DNA of 40,432 nucleotides, taken from assembly GCA_029932675.1 (NCBI GenBank), contig JAOZPP010000022.1, positions 1-40,432 on the forward strand, in the 5' to 3' direction. Both the position numbers and the translations under genes were made by a program. Shown one piece after another: positions 9,587 to 18,900 of this stretch. How positions within the stretch are numbered: position 1 is the stretch's first letter; every line of letters begins with the position of its first letter. Source of the stretch: a bacterium (GTDB taxonomy: Bacteria; SM23-81; DAOVCL01). The notes beneath the pieces were generated by a model. The model had not been told where the DNA came from. It saw nothing but the letters and a program-made list of their open reading frames with translations, and ran no database searches.

Positions 9587-9610
9587 TGGCTCCTCCCCAT
9601 ATTGGGTATA

Positions 9611-9638
9611 ATTTTATATCCAAAATTCAAAAAGTCAA
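9611..9638 (-). promoter_or_regulatory. Promoter of the mutase/MBL operon
   Basis: On the minus strand TTGACT (9638-9633), 16 nt, TAAAAT (9616-9611). The predicted start near 9604 leaves a leader of about 18 nt with GGGGAGGAG before the ATG at 9586. It is divergent from the promoter at 9701-9729. Confidence 0.65.
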
Positions 9639-9700
9639 GCTATAATGAGGGAATTTTAGCCCTGGGAGAGCAAAAATGCACCATCAGGAAAATAAAGACC

Positions 9701-9729
9701 TTGACAACCCCTTTCGGGAAACTTATAAT
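9701..9729 (+). promoter_or_regulatory. Perfect-consensus promoter of the acyl-CoA dehydrogenase block, with long leader
   Basis: TTGACA (9701-9706), exactly 17 nt, TATAAT (9724-9729); a small CCC-CTTTC-GGG hairpin lies in the spacer. Transcription from about 9736 gives a leader of roughly 210 nt before the dehydrogenase at 9947. In the leader there is a GGGGACCGATCCCC hairpin but no riboswitch that I recognise. The stretch 9587-9946 has no gene. Confidence 0.75.
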
Positions 9730-9946
9730 AGTTCGAAAATTATAAAAACATCCATAGAGAGAATTTCCTTATCAAGAAAGGCTCTATCTATAAAGTTTTT
9801 CAGCTATTTAGAATTTAGCTTTTTATCTACTGGTATCGGAATCTAAATTGAGGAGCCTCCCTCCGATTCAGTGGGGGACCGATCCCCATATTCCCGGGGA
9901 GTTGATAGCCAAAATCTATGGATAAAAACACTTAGAACTGGGATCG

Positions 9947-11071
9947 ATGATGAAATTAACATCTGAACAAAGGCTTATCCAGGATATGGTACGCAAGTTT
10001 GCCTCAACTGAGTTACAACCCCTGGTTCCAGAGATTGATAAAGAGGCTACTTTCCCTCATGAAGTGATCAAGAAGCTTTCAGAGCTTGGTTTCTTGGGAA
10101 TAATTATTCCCGACAAATATGAGGGCGCCAACCTCGATACCCTAAGTTACTGCATAGTTATTGAAGAGCTATCTAAAGTCTGTGGTTCAGTGGGGATAAT
10201 TCTTATTGCCAACAACGCACTGGTTGCCCATTCCATTCTGAGGTACGGGAAGGAATCTCAAAAGAGCCATTGGCTTCCCTCACTGGCCAAAGGTAAGGTT
10301 ATCGGAGCATTTGCCCTTGCCGAGGAATTGGGAAGCTCCCTTTCTCCTGAGGTGGAGACCAGGGCAGAGAGGGTAAATGGTTATTACATAATCTCAGGTA
10401 GAAAGAGTTTCGTTGTCAATGCCCTCGCTGCAGAGCTATTTATCGTCTTCGCCACAACAGAGAAGGGACCAACCGCCTTATTGATAGAGAGGGGAACCCC
10501 GGGATTCAAGGTCACAGAAAAAGAGGAAACCTTAGGGGGACGCTCCTCCGGGATAGGCAACTTGGAGCTTAAAGAAGTTAAGGTAAATGAGGATAATCTC
10601 TTAGGCAAAGAAGGTGATGGCAAGCAAATCTGGGAAGACGCCCTTGATATGGCTGATATAGGAATAGGAGCTCTGGCTGTGGGGATTGGGCAGGCAGCCC
10701 TTGAGGATTCCATTCGGTATGCAAAGGAACGCCATCAATTCGGACGTCCCATAGGTGAGTTCCAGCTCGTCCAGGATATGCTTGTCGGGATGAAGACGAA
10801 GGTAGAGGCAGCAAAACTCCTCGTTTACGATGCCGCCCGTAAGGGGGACACAAAGGGGCACTTCTCAACGGAAGCATCAATTGCCAAACTCTTTGCTACT
10901 GATGCCGCCTTATTTGCCGGCACCAAGGCCATTCAGGTTCACGGGGGTTATGGCTATATAAAGGATTATCCCGTGGAGAGGTATTTTCGGGATGCCCAAT
11001 TTGCCCAAATCTGGTGTGGCCCTTCGTCTTGGCAAAAGGCCAAAATAGCAAAAACATTACTTGAAACATAA
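9947..11071 (+). CDS. Acyl-CoA dehydrogenase family protein lacking the catalytic glutamate
   Basis: A 374-residue protein with the full acyl-CoA dehydrogenase fold: N-terminal helical domain, middle beta domain and C-terminal domain (ERHQFGRPIGEFQLVQDM, IQVHGGYGYIKDYPVERYFRDA). Key residues differ from the two paralogues downstream. The YEGTSEIQ motif carrying the catalytic Glu is replaced by WCGPSSWQ, putting C357 where Glu stands. The flavin-contact stretch TEPxAGSD is AEELGSSL, and NGTKRFIT is SGRKSFVV. It therefore may not oxidise acyl-CoA in the usual way; a structural partner or a changed reaction is possible. The two ATGs at 9947 and 9950 cannot be told apart. It is first in the block behind a perfect promoter, so it is probably well expressed. 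Confidence 0.85.
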   Translation: MMKLTSEQRLIQDMVRKFASTELQPLVPEIDKEATFPHEVIKKLSELGFLGIIIPDKYEGANLDTLSYCIVIEELSKVCGSVGIILIANNALVAHSILRYGKESQKSHWLPSLAKGKVIGAFALAEELGSSLSPEVETRAERVNGYYIISGRKSFVVNALAAELFIVFATTEKGPTALLIERGTPGFKVTEKEETLGGRSSGIGNLELKEVKVNEDNLLGKEGDGKQIWEDALDMADIGIGALAVGIGQAALEDSIRYAKERHQFGRPIGEFQLVQDMLVGMKTKVEAAKLLVYDAARKGDTKGHFSTEASIAKLFATDAALFAGTKAIQVHGGYGYIKDYPVERYFRDAQFAQIWCGPSSWQKAKIAKTLLET

Positions 11072-11159
11072 GATCGGTTTGGATATACAAATAAAAAACA
11101 GTACCTTCAACTTTTCATTTATCGCCAAACGGGAGGAATAAGAACTTACAAAATCAATT

Positions 11160-11342
11160 ATGGAAGAGAAAGCTGTATATACAACAAAGGAAGCTGCTGA
11201 CTACTTCGGAGTAAGCAAATCCACTATCTATCGCTTGGAAAAGCGAGGTTTGCTTTCTCCTATGAAGACTGCAGGGGGGCAAAGACGCTTTAGCCAAGAA
11301 ACCCTTGAAGAATGTTTGAGGAAAATAATGCTTATATTCTAA
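11160..11342 (+). CDS. Small MerR/excisionase-type HTH protein
   Basis: A 60-residue protein that is nearly all one winged helix-turn-helix: YTTKEAADYFGVSKSTIYRLEKRG followed by the wing GGQRRFSQETL. This is the HTH_17/MerR-like fold without an effector domain. It could act as a local regulator of the acyl-CoA dehydrogenase genes on both sides. GGGAGGAATAAG lies about 20 nt upstream of the ATG, further than ideal, so the start is uncertain. It stands alone between genes in the same direction. Confidence 0.7.
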   Translation: MEEKAVYTTKEAADYFGVSKSTIYRLEKRGLLSPMKTAGGQRRFSQETLEECLRKIMLIF

Positions 11343-11369
11343 GCATAAATTGTATTAAAAAAGAGGAAG

Positions 11370-11606
11370 GTGAGATTTACAAGCAGTAATTTAGTAATAG
11401 CCTGTGTGCATGTGTTGAAAGGGGAACCTGTTTATCATCAAACTGAAAGGCACACCCTTTGTGAGAGGTGCTTTAAACATTATGATAGTTACGGATATGA
11501 TGAAAATGGGTATTGGAAAATTCCCGAAGATGAGAACCTTACGAACTTGAGGAGTGTTTGCAGGTCATGTTTAGATCAGATTATGAAAAACAACCGGAAA
11601 AGATGA
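11370..11606 (+). CDS. Small Cys-rich (two CxxC) protein of unknown function
   Basis: Up to 78 residues from a GTG at 11370. Two CxxC pairs (TLCERCFKH and RSVCRSCLDQ), about 28 residues apart, suggest a zinc ribbon or treble clef. The second half (ENLTNLRSVCRSC) recalls the end of HNH nuclease domains, but their active-site histidines are missing. The start is unsure because AGAGG is very close to the GTG. It is 27 nt after the HTH gene, so the two may form one small unit. Function unknown. Confidence 0.5.
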   Translation: MRFTSSNLVIACVHVLKGEPVYHQTERHTLCERCFKHYDSYGYDENGYWKIPEDENLTNLRSVCRSCLDQIMKNNRKR

Positions 11607-11613
11607 CAGGAGG

Positions 11614-11697
11614 ATGGCTAAATTTTGTAAGGAAATTTTTAATATCTACGACAAATATGGGATAAACAGCCATATAAAGACTCCCACGGGTAAATAG
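11614..11697 (+). CDS. Possible 27-residue peptide or gene remnant
   Basis: An ATG directly after AGG AGG opens a frame of 27 codons (MAKFCKEIFNIYDKYGIN.. to TAG). The SD-ATG spacing is too short for efficient initiation, and I recognise no family. It may be a gene fragment or chance. Confidence 0.2.
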   Translation: MAKFCKEIFNIYDKYGINSHIKTPTGK

Positions 11698-11808
11698 CGG
11701 TCATTTACTCTCTGGTTTCCTGCTCTCAGCACTCCATTTAGATTACTCTGATTTCAGATATGCTCATTGCTATGTGAGTGAGATACCAAGAATTCGGAGG
11801 ATTATTTA

Positions 11809-12933
11809 ATGATACTAAGTGAATCACACAAGAAATTCCAGGAAAAGGTGAGGGATTTTGCCCAAAATGAGGTGGCTCCACTCTCCAGGGAATTGGATAA
11901 AGAAGCCAAATTCTCCTGGGAGCTCTTCCATAGGATGGGGGAGTTGGGCCTCTTGGGCATTCCCATACCGAAAAAATATGGAGGAGCAGGTCTTGATACT
12001 CTCTCCTATGCTATAGCAGTGGAGGAGGTAGGGCGGGTCTGTGGTTCCAACGGGATAGTGCTCGCCGCTCATACATCACTGGCTTGTTATCCAATATTTC
12101 TTGCCGGCAGTGAAGAGCAGAAGAAGAAGTGGCTTGTCCCCCTAGCCAGGGGGGAAAAGGCAGGAGCTTTTGGATTGACAGAGCCAGATGCAGGTTCAGA
12201 TGCTGCTGCTACAAAGACCACAGCCAAACTGGTTGATGATAAATATGTAATAAATGGGACCAAAAGGTTTATAACCTCCGGATATATAGGGGAAATAGTT
12301 CCCTTTGTGGCCACTGAGGACCCCTCAAAGCGTCACCATGGGATATCCGCTTTTGTGGTTGAGAAAGGGACTCCTGGATTTTCCCCGGGGAAGGACGAGG
12401 ACAAACTCGGGCTGAGGGGTTCTTATACATCTGAACTCATCTTTGAGGATTGTGTCATACCGAAAGAGAACAGGTTGGGGGCTAGTGGAGAGGGATTCAA
12501 GATATTTATGCAGACCCTTGATGGGGGGAGGATATCCATTGGTGCGCTTGCCTTGGGGATTGCCCAGGGAGCTTTCGATGCTTCGCTCAAGTATGTAAGG
12601 GAACATGAATCCTTAAAGAGATCCCAATTTATTCAGGGCCTCTTAGCCGATATGGGAACCTATATTGAGGCAGCCCGCGGGTTAATCTACGATGCAGCAG
12701 TATTAAAGGACAGAGGGCTACCACTTACCAGAAAGGCGGCTATGGCAAAACTCTACGCTTCCGAGATTGGGATGTGGGTCTGTTCCAAGGCAGTAGAGCT
12801 GCACGGGGAAGCTGGTCTCACTAACAGATACCCTGTAGAGAGGTTCCTTAGAGACGAGAAGCTAATGGAAATCGGCGAAGGAACCTCGGAGATTCAGCGG
12901 ATAGTTATTGCCCGGGAGATCCTCGGGAGATAG
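11809..12933 (+). CDS. Acyl-CoA dehydrogenase
   Basis: A 374-residue FAD-dependent acyl-CoA dehydrogenase (acyl-CoA to trans-2-enoyl-CoA, electrons to ETF). All key motifs are present: AFGLTEPDAGSDAA and NGTKRFITSG for flavin and substrate, then EIGEGTSEIQR with the catalytic glutamate E357. GGAGG 8 nt before the ATG supports the start. Residues after DASLKYVREHE are shorter than usual in the GRPI region (ESLKRSQFIQGLLADM), so chain-length preference may differ from the next gene. It is followed 54 nt later by a second active-looking paralogue and then by etfBA, its likely electron acceptor. Confidence 0.92.
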   Translation: MILSESHKKFQEKVRDFAQNEVAPLSRELDKEAKFSWELFHRMGELGLLGIPIPKKYGGAGLDTLSYAIAVEEVGRVCGSNGIVLAAHTSLACYPIFLAGSEEQKKKWLVPLARGEKAGAFGLTEPDAGSDAAATKTTAKLVDDKYVINGTKRFITSGYIGEIVPFVATEDPSKRHHGISAFVVEKGTPGFSPGKDEDKLGLRGSYTSELIFEDCVIPKENRLGASGEGFKIFMQTLDGGRISIGALALGIAQGAFDASLKYVREHESLKRSQFIQGLLADMGTYIEAARGLIYDAAVLKDRGLPLTRKAAMAKLYASEIGMWVCSKAVELHGEAGLTNRYPVERFLRDEKLMEIGEGTSEIQRIVIAREILGR

Positions 12934-12987
12934 GTTATGGACAAATGTAAGGGAAGTTCGCTCTTGAGCTAAGAAAGGGAGGGTAAG

Positions 12988-14130
12988 ATGGATTTTGACC
13001 TAACTACTGATCAAAGGATGCTCCAGAAGATGGTGCGGGAAATCGCTACCAAGGAGTTGGAACCAGTTGCTTCGGAAATTGATCAGTCCGGTGAGTTCCC
13101 TTGGGAGAACATCAAGAAGCTTGCCAAACAGGGACTCTTGGGGGTGATAGTTCCTGAAAAATATGGCGGTGCAGGGTTCGACTTCATCTCGCTGGCTATC
13201 GCCATCGAAGAGATATCAAAGGTTTGTGCTACAACAGGGGTAATTGTTGCGGTCAACAACTCCCTTGCTGCTTACCCCATTTACCAGTTTGGAAATGAGG
13301 AGCAGAGAAAAAAATGGTTGCCCCTTTTGGCCAGTGGAGAAAAATTAGGCGCTATCGCCATAACCGAACCTAATGCCGGTTCTGATGTTGCCTCAATGGA
13401 GACCACTGCCCGGCTGGAGGGGGATTACTGGGTGCTCAATGGGACAAAGAGGTTCATCACCAATGGTGGCGAAGCAGGTATCTATGTGGTATTTGCCTAT
13501 ACCAACAAGGAATTACAGCATCGGGGTATATCCGCCTTTATCGTGGAAAGGGAAACCCCGGGGTTCTCTCTGGGGAAGCACGAGGATTTGATGGGCATTA
13601 GGGCAACTGCCAATTGTGAACTAATATTTGAGGACGCCAAGATCCCTAAGGATAACCTCTTGGGCGAGGAAGGCCAAGGTTTTAAGATCTGCATGCACAC
13701 CCTTGATGTTTCCAGGATTGACATCGGAGCCCAAGCTGTGGGGTTGGCCCAAGGCGCCTTAGACGCAGCCATTAGTTATGCCAAGGAGAGAAAGGCGTTT
13801 GGAAAACCCCTCTCTGAATTTGAAATGATCCAGTCAATGATTGCGGAGATGGCCACCCAGATACAGGCAGCAAGATTACTTGTTTACTATGCAGCATACT
13901 GCAAAGACAAGGGAATGTCCAGATTCTCCAAGGAGGCCTCTATGGGGAAGTGGTTTGCCTCGGAGGCCGCTGTCAATGCCACGAAGATGGCTGTTCAGAT
14001 TTATGGAGGGTATGGGTATACGAAAGACTACCCAGTGGAAAGATTTTACCGCGATGCCAAGATAATGGAGCTCTACGAGGGGACCTCAGAGATCCAAAAA
14101 ATTGTAATTGCCAGATCCCTCTTAAAGTAA
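12988..14130 (+). CDS. Acyl-CoA dehydrogenase (butyryl-CoA dehydrogenase-like)
   Basis: A 380-residue acyl-CoA dehydrogenase closest in look to bacterial short-chain enzymes. It has AIAITEPNAGSDVASM, NGTKRFITNGGEAGIY, ERKAFGKPLSEFEMIQSM, VQIYGGYGYTKDYPVERFYRDA and LYEGTSEIQK with catalytic E364. GGGAGG before the ATG marks the start. It stands 74 nt before etfB and probably feeds electrons to EtfAB. Together with the paralogue upstream it may cover different chain lengths or branched acyl-CoAs. Confidence 0.93.
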   Translation: MDFDLTTDQRMLQKMVREIATKELEPVASEIDQSGEFPWENIKKLAKQGLLGVIVPEKYGGAGFDFISLAIAIEEISKVCATTGVIVAVNNSLAAYPIYQFGNEEQRKKWLPLLASGEKLGAIAITEPNAGSDVASMETTARLEGDYWVLNGTKRFITNGGEAGIYVVFAYTNKELQHRGISAFIVERETPGFSLGKHEDLMGIRATANCELIFEDAKIPKDNLLGEEGQGFKICMHTLDVSRIDIGAQAVGLAQGALDAAISYAKERKAFGKPLSEFEMIQSMIAEMATQIQAARLLVYYAAYCKDKGMSRFSKEASMGKWFASEAAVNATKMAVQIYGGYGYTKDYPVERFYRDAKIMELYEGTSEIQKIVIARSLLK

Positions 14131-14204
14131 AAATACAAAATTGAGAACCCATAGGAAGAGATCAATAACAGAAGGGATTGTCTTTAACTAAAGAAGGGGG
14201 GATA

Positions 14205-14978
14205 ATGGACATCGTCGTCTGCATAAAGAGGGTTCCGGAGACGGCAGAGGCAGAAATTAAAGTGGATAGCTCAGGAAAGGACATACTTAAGGAGAGGTTA
14301 ACCTTTGACATAAATGAATCAGATAATTACGCCCTTGAGGAAGCCATCCTTCTCAAGGAAAAACGGGGGGGAACGGTGACCCTCATCTCCGTTGGGCCCC
14401 CGGAGTGTGAGGACACCATAAGGATGGGACTGGCCAAGGGGGCAGATCAGGCGATACGGGTATCCAATGAGGGGTTCGGCGAACTCGATGGATTCGCCAC
14501 CGCGGAGATATTGAAAAACACAATCCAGGACCTAAGCTATGACCTCATCCTCACCGGCTGTATGGCCACAGACGATGGATATTCGCAGGTGGGCCCAACT
14601 CTGGCTGAGCTTCTTGGTATACCCCATGCTGTCCTGGTCACCAAGGTCGATCTGCAAGATGGAAATGCCAGGGTGGAAAGGGAACTTGAAGGGGGATTAC
14701 TGGAAGCCCTGGAGATAAAGCTCCCCGCTCTTTTTGCCATTCAGACGGGGATAAATGAACCAAGATATGCCTCCCTCATCGCCATAAGAAGGGCAGCGGC
14801 AAAGGAAATTAAGGTGCTCAATGCCCAAGCCATTGGCTTAGAAAGGCCAACCTTGAGGACAAGAGTAGAAAACCTCTTTCCTCCACCGGTGGGAAAGAGG
14901 GCAGAGATCCTAAAGGGGGGAGCAGAAGAAACCTCTAAAAGGCTAGCACAAATCTACAAATCAAAAGGGATAATATAA
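14205..14978 (+). CDS. etfB: Electron transfer flavoprotein beta subunit
   Basis: 257 residues. MDIVVCIKRVPETAEAEIKV, then LTGCMATDDGYSQVGP, and the EtfB signature VERELEGGLLEALEIKLPAL..QTGINEPRYASL. A TTG at 14178 lengthens the frame, but AAGGGGGG before the ATG at 14205 decides the start. With EtfA it accepts electrons from the acyl-CoA dehydrogenases. Whether this ETF is bifurcating cannot be settled by eye; the Hdr-like genes right after it make an iron-sulphur flavoprotein the likely next carrier. Stop and etfA start are adjacent. Confidence 0.94.
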   Translation: MDIVVCIKRVPETAEAEIKVDSSGKDILKERLTFDINESDNYALEEAILLKEKRGGTVTLISVGPPECEDTIRMGLAKGADQAIRVSNEGFGELDGFATAEILKNTIQDLSYDLILTGCMATDDGYSQVGPTLAELLGIPHAVLVTKVDLQDGNARVERELEGGLLEALEIKLPALFAIQTGINEPRYASLIAIRRAAAKEIKVLNAQAIGLERPTLRTRVENLFPPPVGKRAEILKGGAEETSKRLAQIYKSKGII

Positions 14979-14990
14979 ATGGGGGGAGAA

Positions 14991-15965
14991 ATGGGGAAGA
15001 TATTTACCCTTGTGGAGCACAGAAGGGGCCAGATCCATGACATAAGCTTTGAACTACTCACTAAAGGAAGGGATCTGGCTGCGCAATTGAACAGCGAAGT
15101 GGTCGCCTTGGTCCTTGGGCATGGCACAGAGGAGGTCGTAGAGAGGGTTAAGGGGGAGGCCCATCAGGTGCTTTGGGTAAAGGGGGAATCGCTTAAGGAA
15201 CCTAACGCGGAGGCTTACCAGATCGTCCTCTCCCATATATTGAAGGAATACAACCCCTTTCTTACCCTCATCGGTCATACCGCTCTCGGTATGGACCTAG
15301 CCCCCCCGCTGGCTGCCTCTCTGGACATCCCCCTGGCCACCGACTGCGTGGGGATTGAACTGGAGGATAAAAGGGTTATCACCATCAGACAGCCTTACAA
15401 TGGCAAGCTCAACGCCAGGGTCTCATTTGCTGATGCCCCTGCCTTTATGATCACCCTTAGACAGGGCTCTTTCCCTTCCGAGGAGGGGAACCTAACAGGG
15501 AAGGTTGTAGATATCCCCTCGCCGCTTGAGAAGGAACCCGATTACCGGAGGTTTGTTGAGTATATAGAAGCGGCAGTAGGGGAGGTGGATATAACCCAAG
15601 CAGATGTGATAATCGCCGTGGGTAGAGGAATAAAGGAAAAGGAGAACTTGGCTCTCCTCGAAGACCTTGCCGATAGCTTGGGGGGCGTTCTGGCCTGTTC
15701 AAGGCCTATTGTAGATGAAGGCTGGTTGTCCAAGGATAGGCAGGTGGGCAGTTCGGGAAAGACAGTGAAACCAAAATTGTATATGGCCATTGGGATATCA
15801 GGGGCTTTCCAGCACATTACGGGAATGAAGAATGCCGATACAATAGTGGCCATCAACAAGGACCCGAACGCACCTATCTTCAATGTCGCCCACTATGGAA
15901 TAGTCGATGACCTATTCAAGGTCGTCCCCGTGCTCAAGAAGAAGATATTGGAGCTAAAAGGATAG
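14991..15965 (+). CDS. etfA: Electron transfer flavoprotein alpha subunit
   Basis: 324 residues from the ATG at 14991 (MGKIFTLVEHRRG), which has GGGGGAGAA before it; an ATG at 14979 directly after the etfB stop would add four residues. The C-terminal FAD domain is clear: VGRGIKEKENL, LGGVLACSRPIVDEGWLS, VGSSGKTVKPKLY and IGISGAFQHITGMKNADTIVAIN, then FNVAHYGIVDDLFKVVP. It forms the ETF heterodimer with EtfB. Only 4 nt separate it from the HdrA-like gene, so the two are almost certainly co-transcribed. Confidence 0.94.
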   Translation: MGKIFTLVEHRRGQIHDISFELLTKGRDLAAQLNSEVVALVLGHGTEEVVERVKGEAHQVLWVKGESLKEPNAEAYQIVLSHILKEYNPFLTLIGHTALGMDLAPPLAASLDIPLATDCVGIELEDKRVITIRQPYNGKLNARVSFADAPAFMITLRQGSFPSEEGNLTGKVVDIPSPLEKEPDYRRFVEYIEAAVGEVDITQADVIIAVGRGIKEKENLALLEDLADSLGGVLACSRPIVDEGWLSKDRQVGSSGKTVKPKLYMAIGISGAFQHITGMKNADTIVAINKDPNAPIFNVAHYGIVDDLFKVVPVLKKKILELKG

Positions 15966-15969
15966 CAAA

Positions 15970-18900
15970 GTGGATAACATAGGCGTATTCGTCTGCCACT
16001 GTGGAATAAACATTGCAGCAACCATAGACATCAAAAAGGTCGTTGAGGAAATAAGGCATTATCCGGGGGTAGCCCATGTGGAAGATTACATCTATATGTG
16101 TTCAGAACCCGGCCAGAACCTCATTAAGGAAAGGATAAGGGAGAAAGGGCTGAAGGGAGTAATAGTTGCTGCCTGCTCACCTACCCTCCATGAAGTCACC
16201 TTTAGAAGGACGGTGGCCTCAGCAGGCCTCAACCACTACCTTTTTGAGAATGCCAACATTCGTGAGCAATGCTCCTGGGTGCATGAAAATCGTCTCTGGG
16301 CCACTCAGAAGGCAATAAGGATTATCAGGTCCGTAGTTGAAAAGTTGAAGCTAAATGAGGCTTTGATGCCGATAAGGACACCGGTTACCAGGCGAGCTTT
16401 GGTAATCGGTGGTGGTATAGCAGGAATACAGGTATCACTTGATATAGCAGATGCTGGTTATGAGACGATCCTTGTGGAAAAGGAACCCTCCATAGGTGGC
16501 CATATGGCCCAGCTCTCTGAAACCTTCCCTACGCTTGACTGCTCCCAGTGCATACTCACTCCCAAGATGGTGGATGTGGGGCACCACCAAAAGATCAAAC
16601 TCTACACTTATTCCGAGATAGAGGAACTCTCCGGATATTTGGGCAACTTCCGGGTCAAGATCAGAAAGAAGGCCACCTTCGTGGATTGGGATAAGTGCAC
16701 TGGATGTGATGAGTGTACAGAATCCTGTCCGGTGAACATAAAAAGCGAGTTTGAAGTTGGGCTAACCGCGCGCAAAGCAATATATAGACCATTCCCCCAG
16801 GCAATTCCCAACAAGTTTGCCATAAGCAAATTTGGCATTCCTCCCTGTAAGGATGCTTGCCCAGCAGGGGTAAATGTCCCCGGCTATATCAACCTTGTCA
16901 AAAAAGGGAAATATAAGGAGGCCCTTGCTTTGGAGAGGGAGAAAAATCCCTTCCCCGCGGTATGTGGTCGGGTGTGCACCCATCCATGTGAGACAAAATG
17001 TAAGCGCGGCGAGATCGACGCCCCCCTTTCCATAAGGGCGCTAAAGAGATTTATAGCTGACCGGGAGGCAGTTAGAGAACCCCTGGAACTTCCTCCCCCA
17101 AGGGAAGGAAGGGTGGCGATAGTGGGCTCCGGACCATCTGGGCTTTCCTGTGCCTATGTACTTGCTAAAAAAGGATATAGGCCTACAGTCTTTGAAGCAC
17201 TCCCGATAACCGGGGGGATGCTCAGGATTGGGATTCCAGAATTCAGGTTGCCCAAGGAGGAACTAAAGAAAGATATCGATTACATCAGAAGCTGGGGGGT
17301 AGAGATTAAGCCAAATACCCCGGTAAAGGACCCGGAAGGTCTGCTAAAGAATGGTTATGATGCGGTCTATATAGCCACCGGGGCACATATTGAAAGGAGA
17401 CTCCCGGTCGAGGGCGAAGATTTAGAAGGGGTTTACTACGGCGTAGAATTCTTGAAGAAAGTAAATATGGGAGAGAAGGTAGCGGTGGGGGCTAAGGTAG
17501 CCATAATTGGTGGAGGGAACTCAGCAGTTGATGCAGCAAGGACAGCATTGAGATTAGGGGCGGAAAAGGTAACGATCATATATCGCCGGTCAAGGGTAGA
17601 GATGCCCGCAAATGATGAAGAGATAGAAAGGGCGGAAAAAGAGGGGGTGCAGATAGAATACCTTACAAACCCCAAACGGATAATCGGAAAGAACGGGAAG
17701 GTGGCGAAGATTGAATGCCTACGGATGAGGCTAGGAGCTCCGGATGCTTCAGGGAGGAGAACTCCCATTCCCATACCGGGCTCCGAATTCACCATACCAA
17801 TCGACACGATAATCCCGACAATTGGACAAACTCCGGATACCTCTTTTCTTCCAAAGAATACAAGGCTCAAACTGAGCGAAAGGGGGAACCGCTTTGTAGT
17901 CGATGAGGCCACATTGCAAACCACTGTTCCCGGCATATTTGCCGGTGGTGATGCCGTATTGGGGCCAGCCACAGTAATAGAGGCCATCGCTCAGGGAAAG
18001 AGAGCAGCAATTTCCATAGATAGATATCTGAGCGGGATGGGCCTCGAGGAGGGGAGAAAAGAGGAGCCCAAAAGGGTGGCCGAACCCAGCCTTATCGAGC
18101 TAAAGGGTATAATCCCCCAAGAGAGGGAGGAAGGGATAGTGCTGGAGGTGGCCGAGTCGATAAGCGGATTTGACGAGGTAGAGCTGGGTTTGACTGAGGA
18201 ACAGGCAAAGAGGGAGGCAGAGAGGTGCCTCAACTGTGGGGGGTGCTGTGAATGTATGGAGTGTGTGAGCGCCTGTGAGGCTGAAGCCATCATTCATGAC
18301 CAAAGGGATGAAATTCTGGAAGAGGAAGTCGGCGCCATTGTAGTTGCTACGGGGTATGAGTTGTATTCAGTGGAGAAAATGGCAGAATACGGCAGAGGGG
18401 AGTATAAAGATGTCCTAAACGGACTACAATTCGAGAGGCTCCTTTCTGCCTCCGGACCAACCCAAGGGAAGATTAGGAGACCATCAGATGGCAAGATCCC
18501 GAAGACAGTAGCCTTCATCTCTTGCGTTGGCTCCCGGGACCCGGAACACCATCTTCCTTACTGCTCAAAGATATGCTGCATGTATACGGCAAAGCACGCC
18601 CTTTTGTATAAGCATCATGTCCCAGATGGAGAGGCAATCGTCTTTTATCTGGACACGAGAACGGCGGGAAAGGACTACGAAGAGTTCTTCACCCGGGTAA
18701 GGGAAGAGGGGAAAGTGGCCTACATCAAAGGGAAACCCTCAAGGATCATAAAAGAGGGGGATGACCTGGTGGTGTGGAGCGTAAACCAACTCACCGGAGA
18801 GAAAATCCAGGTAAAGTGCGATATGGTTGTCCTCTCCACGGCCATAGTGCCATCCGGGAACGCCTTGGAGCTGGCCAAAAAGCTAAAGATCCACACCAAT

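Noticed and set aside
17436-17987. 183-codon open frame on the minus strand
   Set aside because: Antisense to the HdrA-like gene, whose domains are continuous across this stretch.
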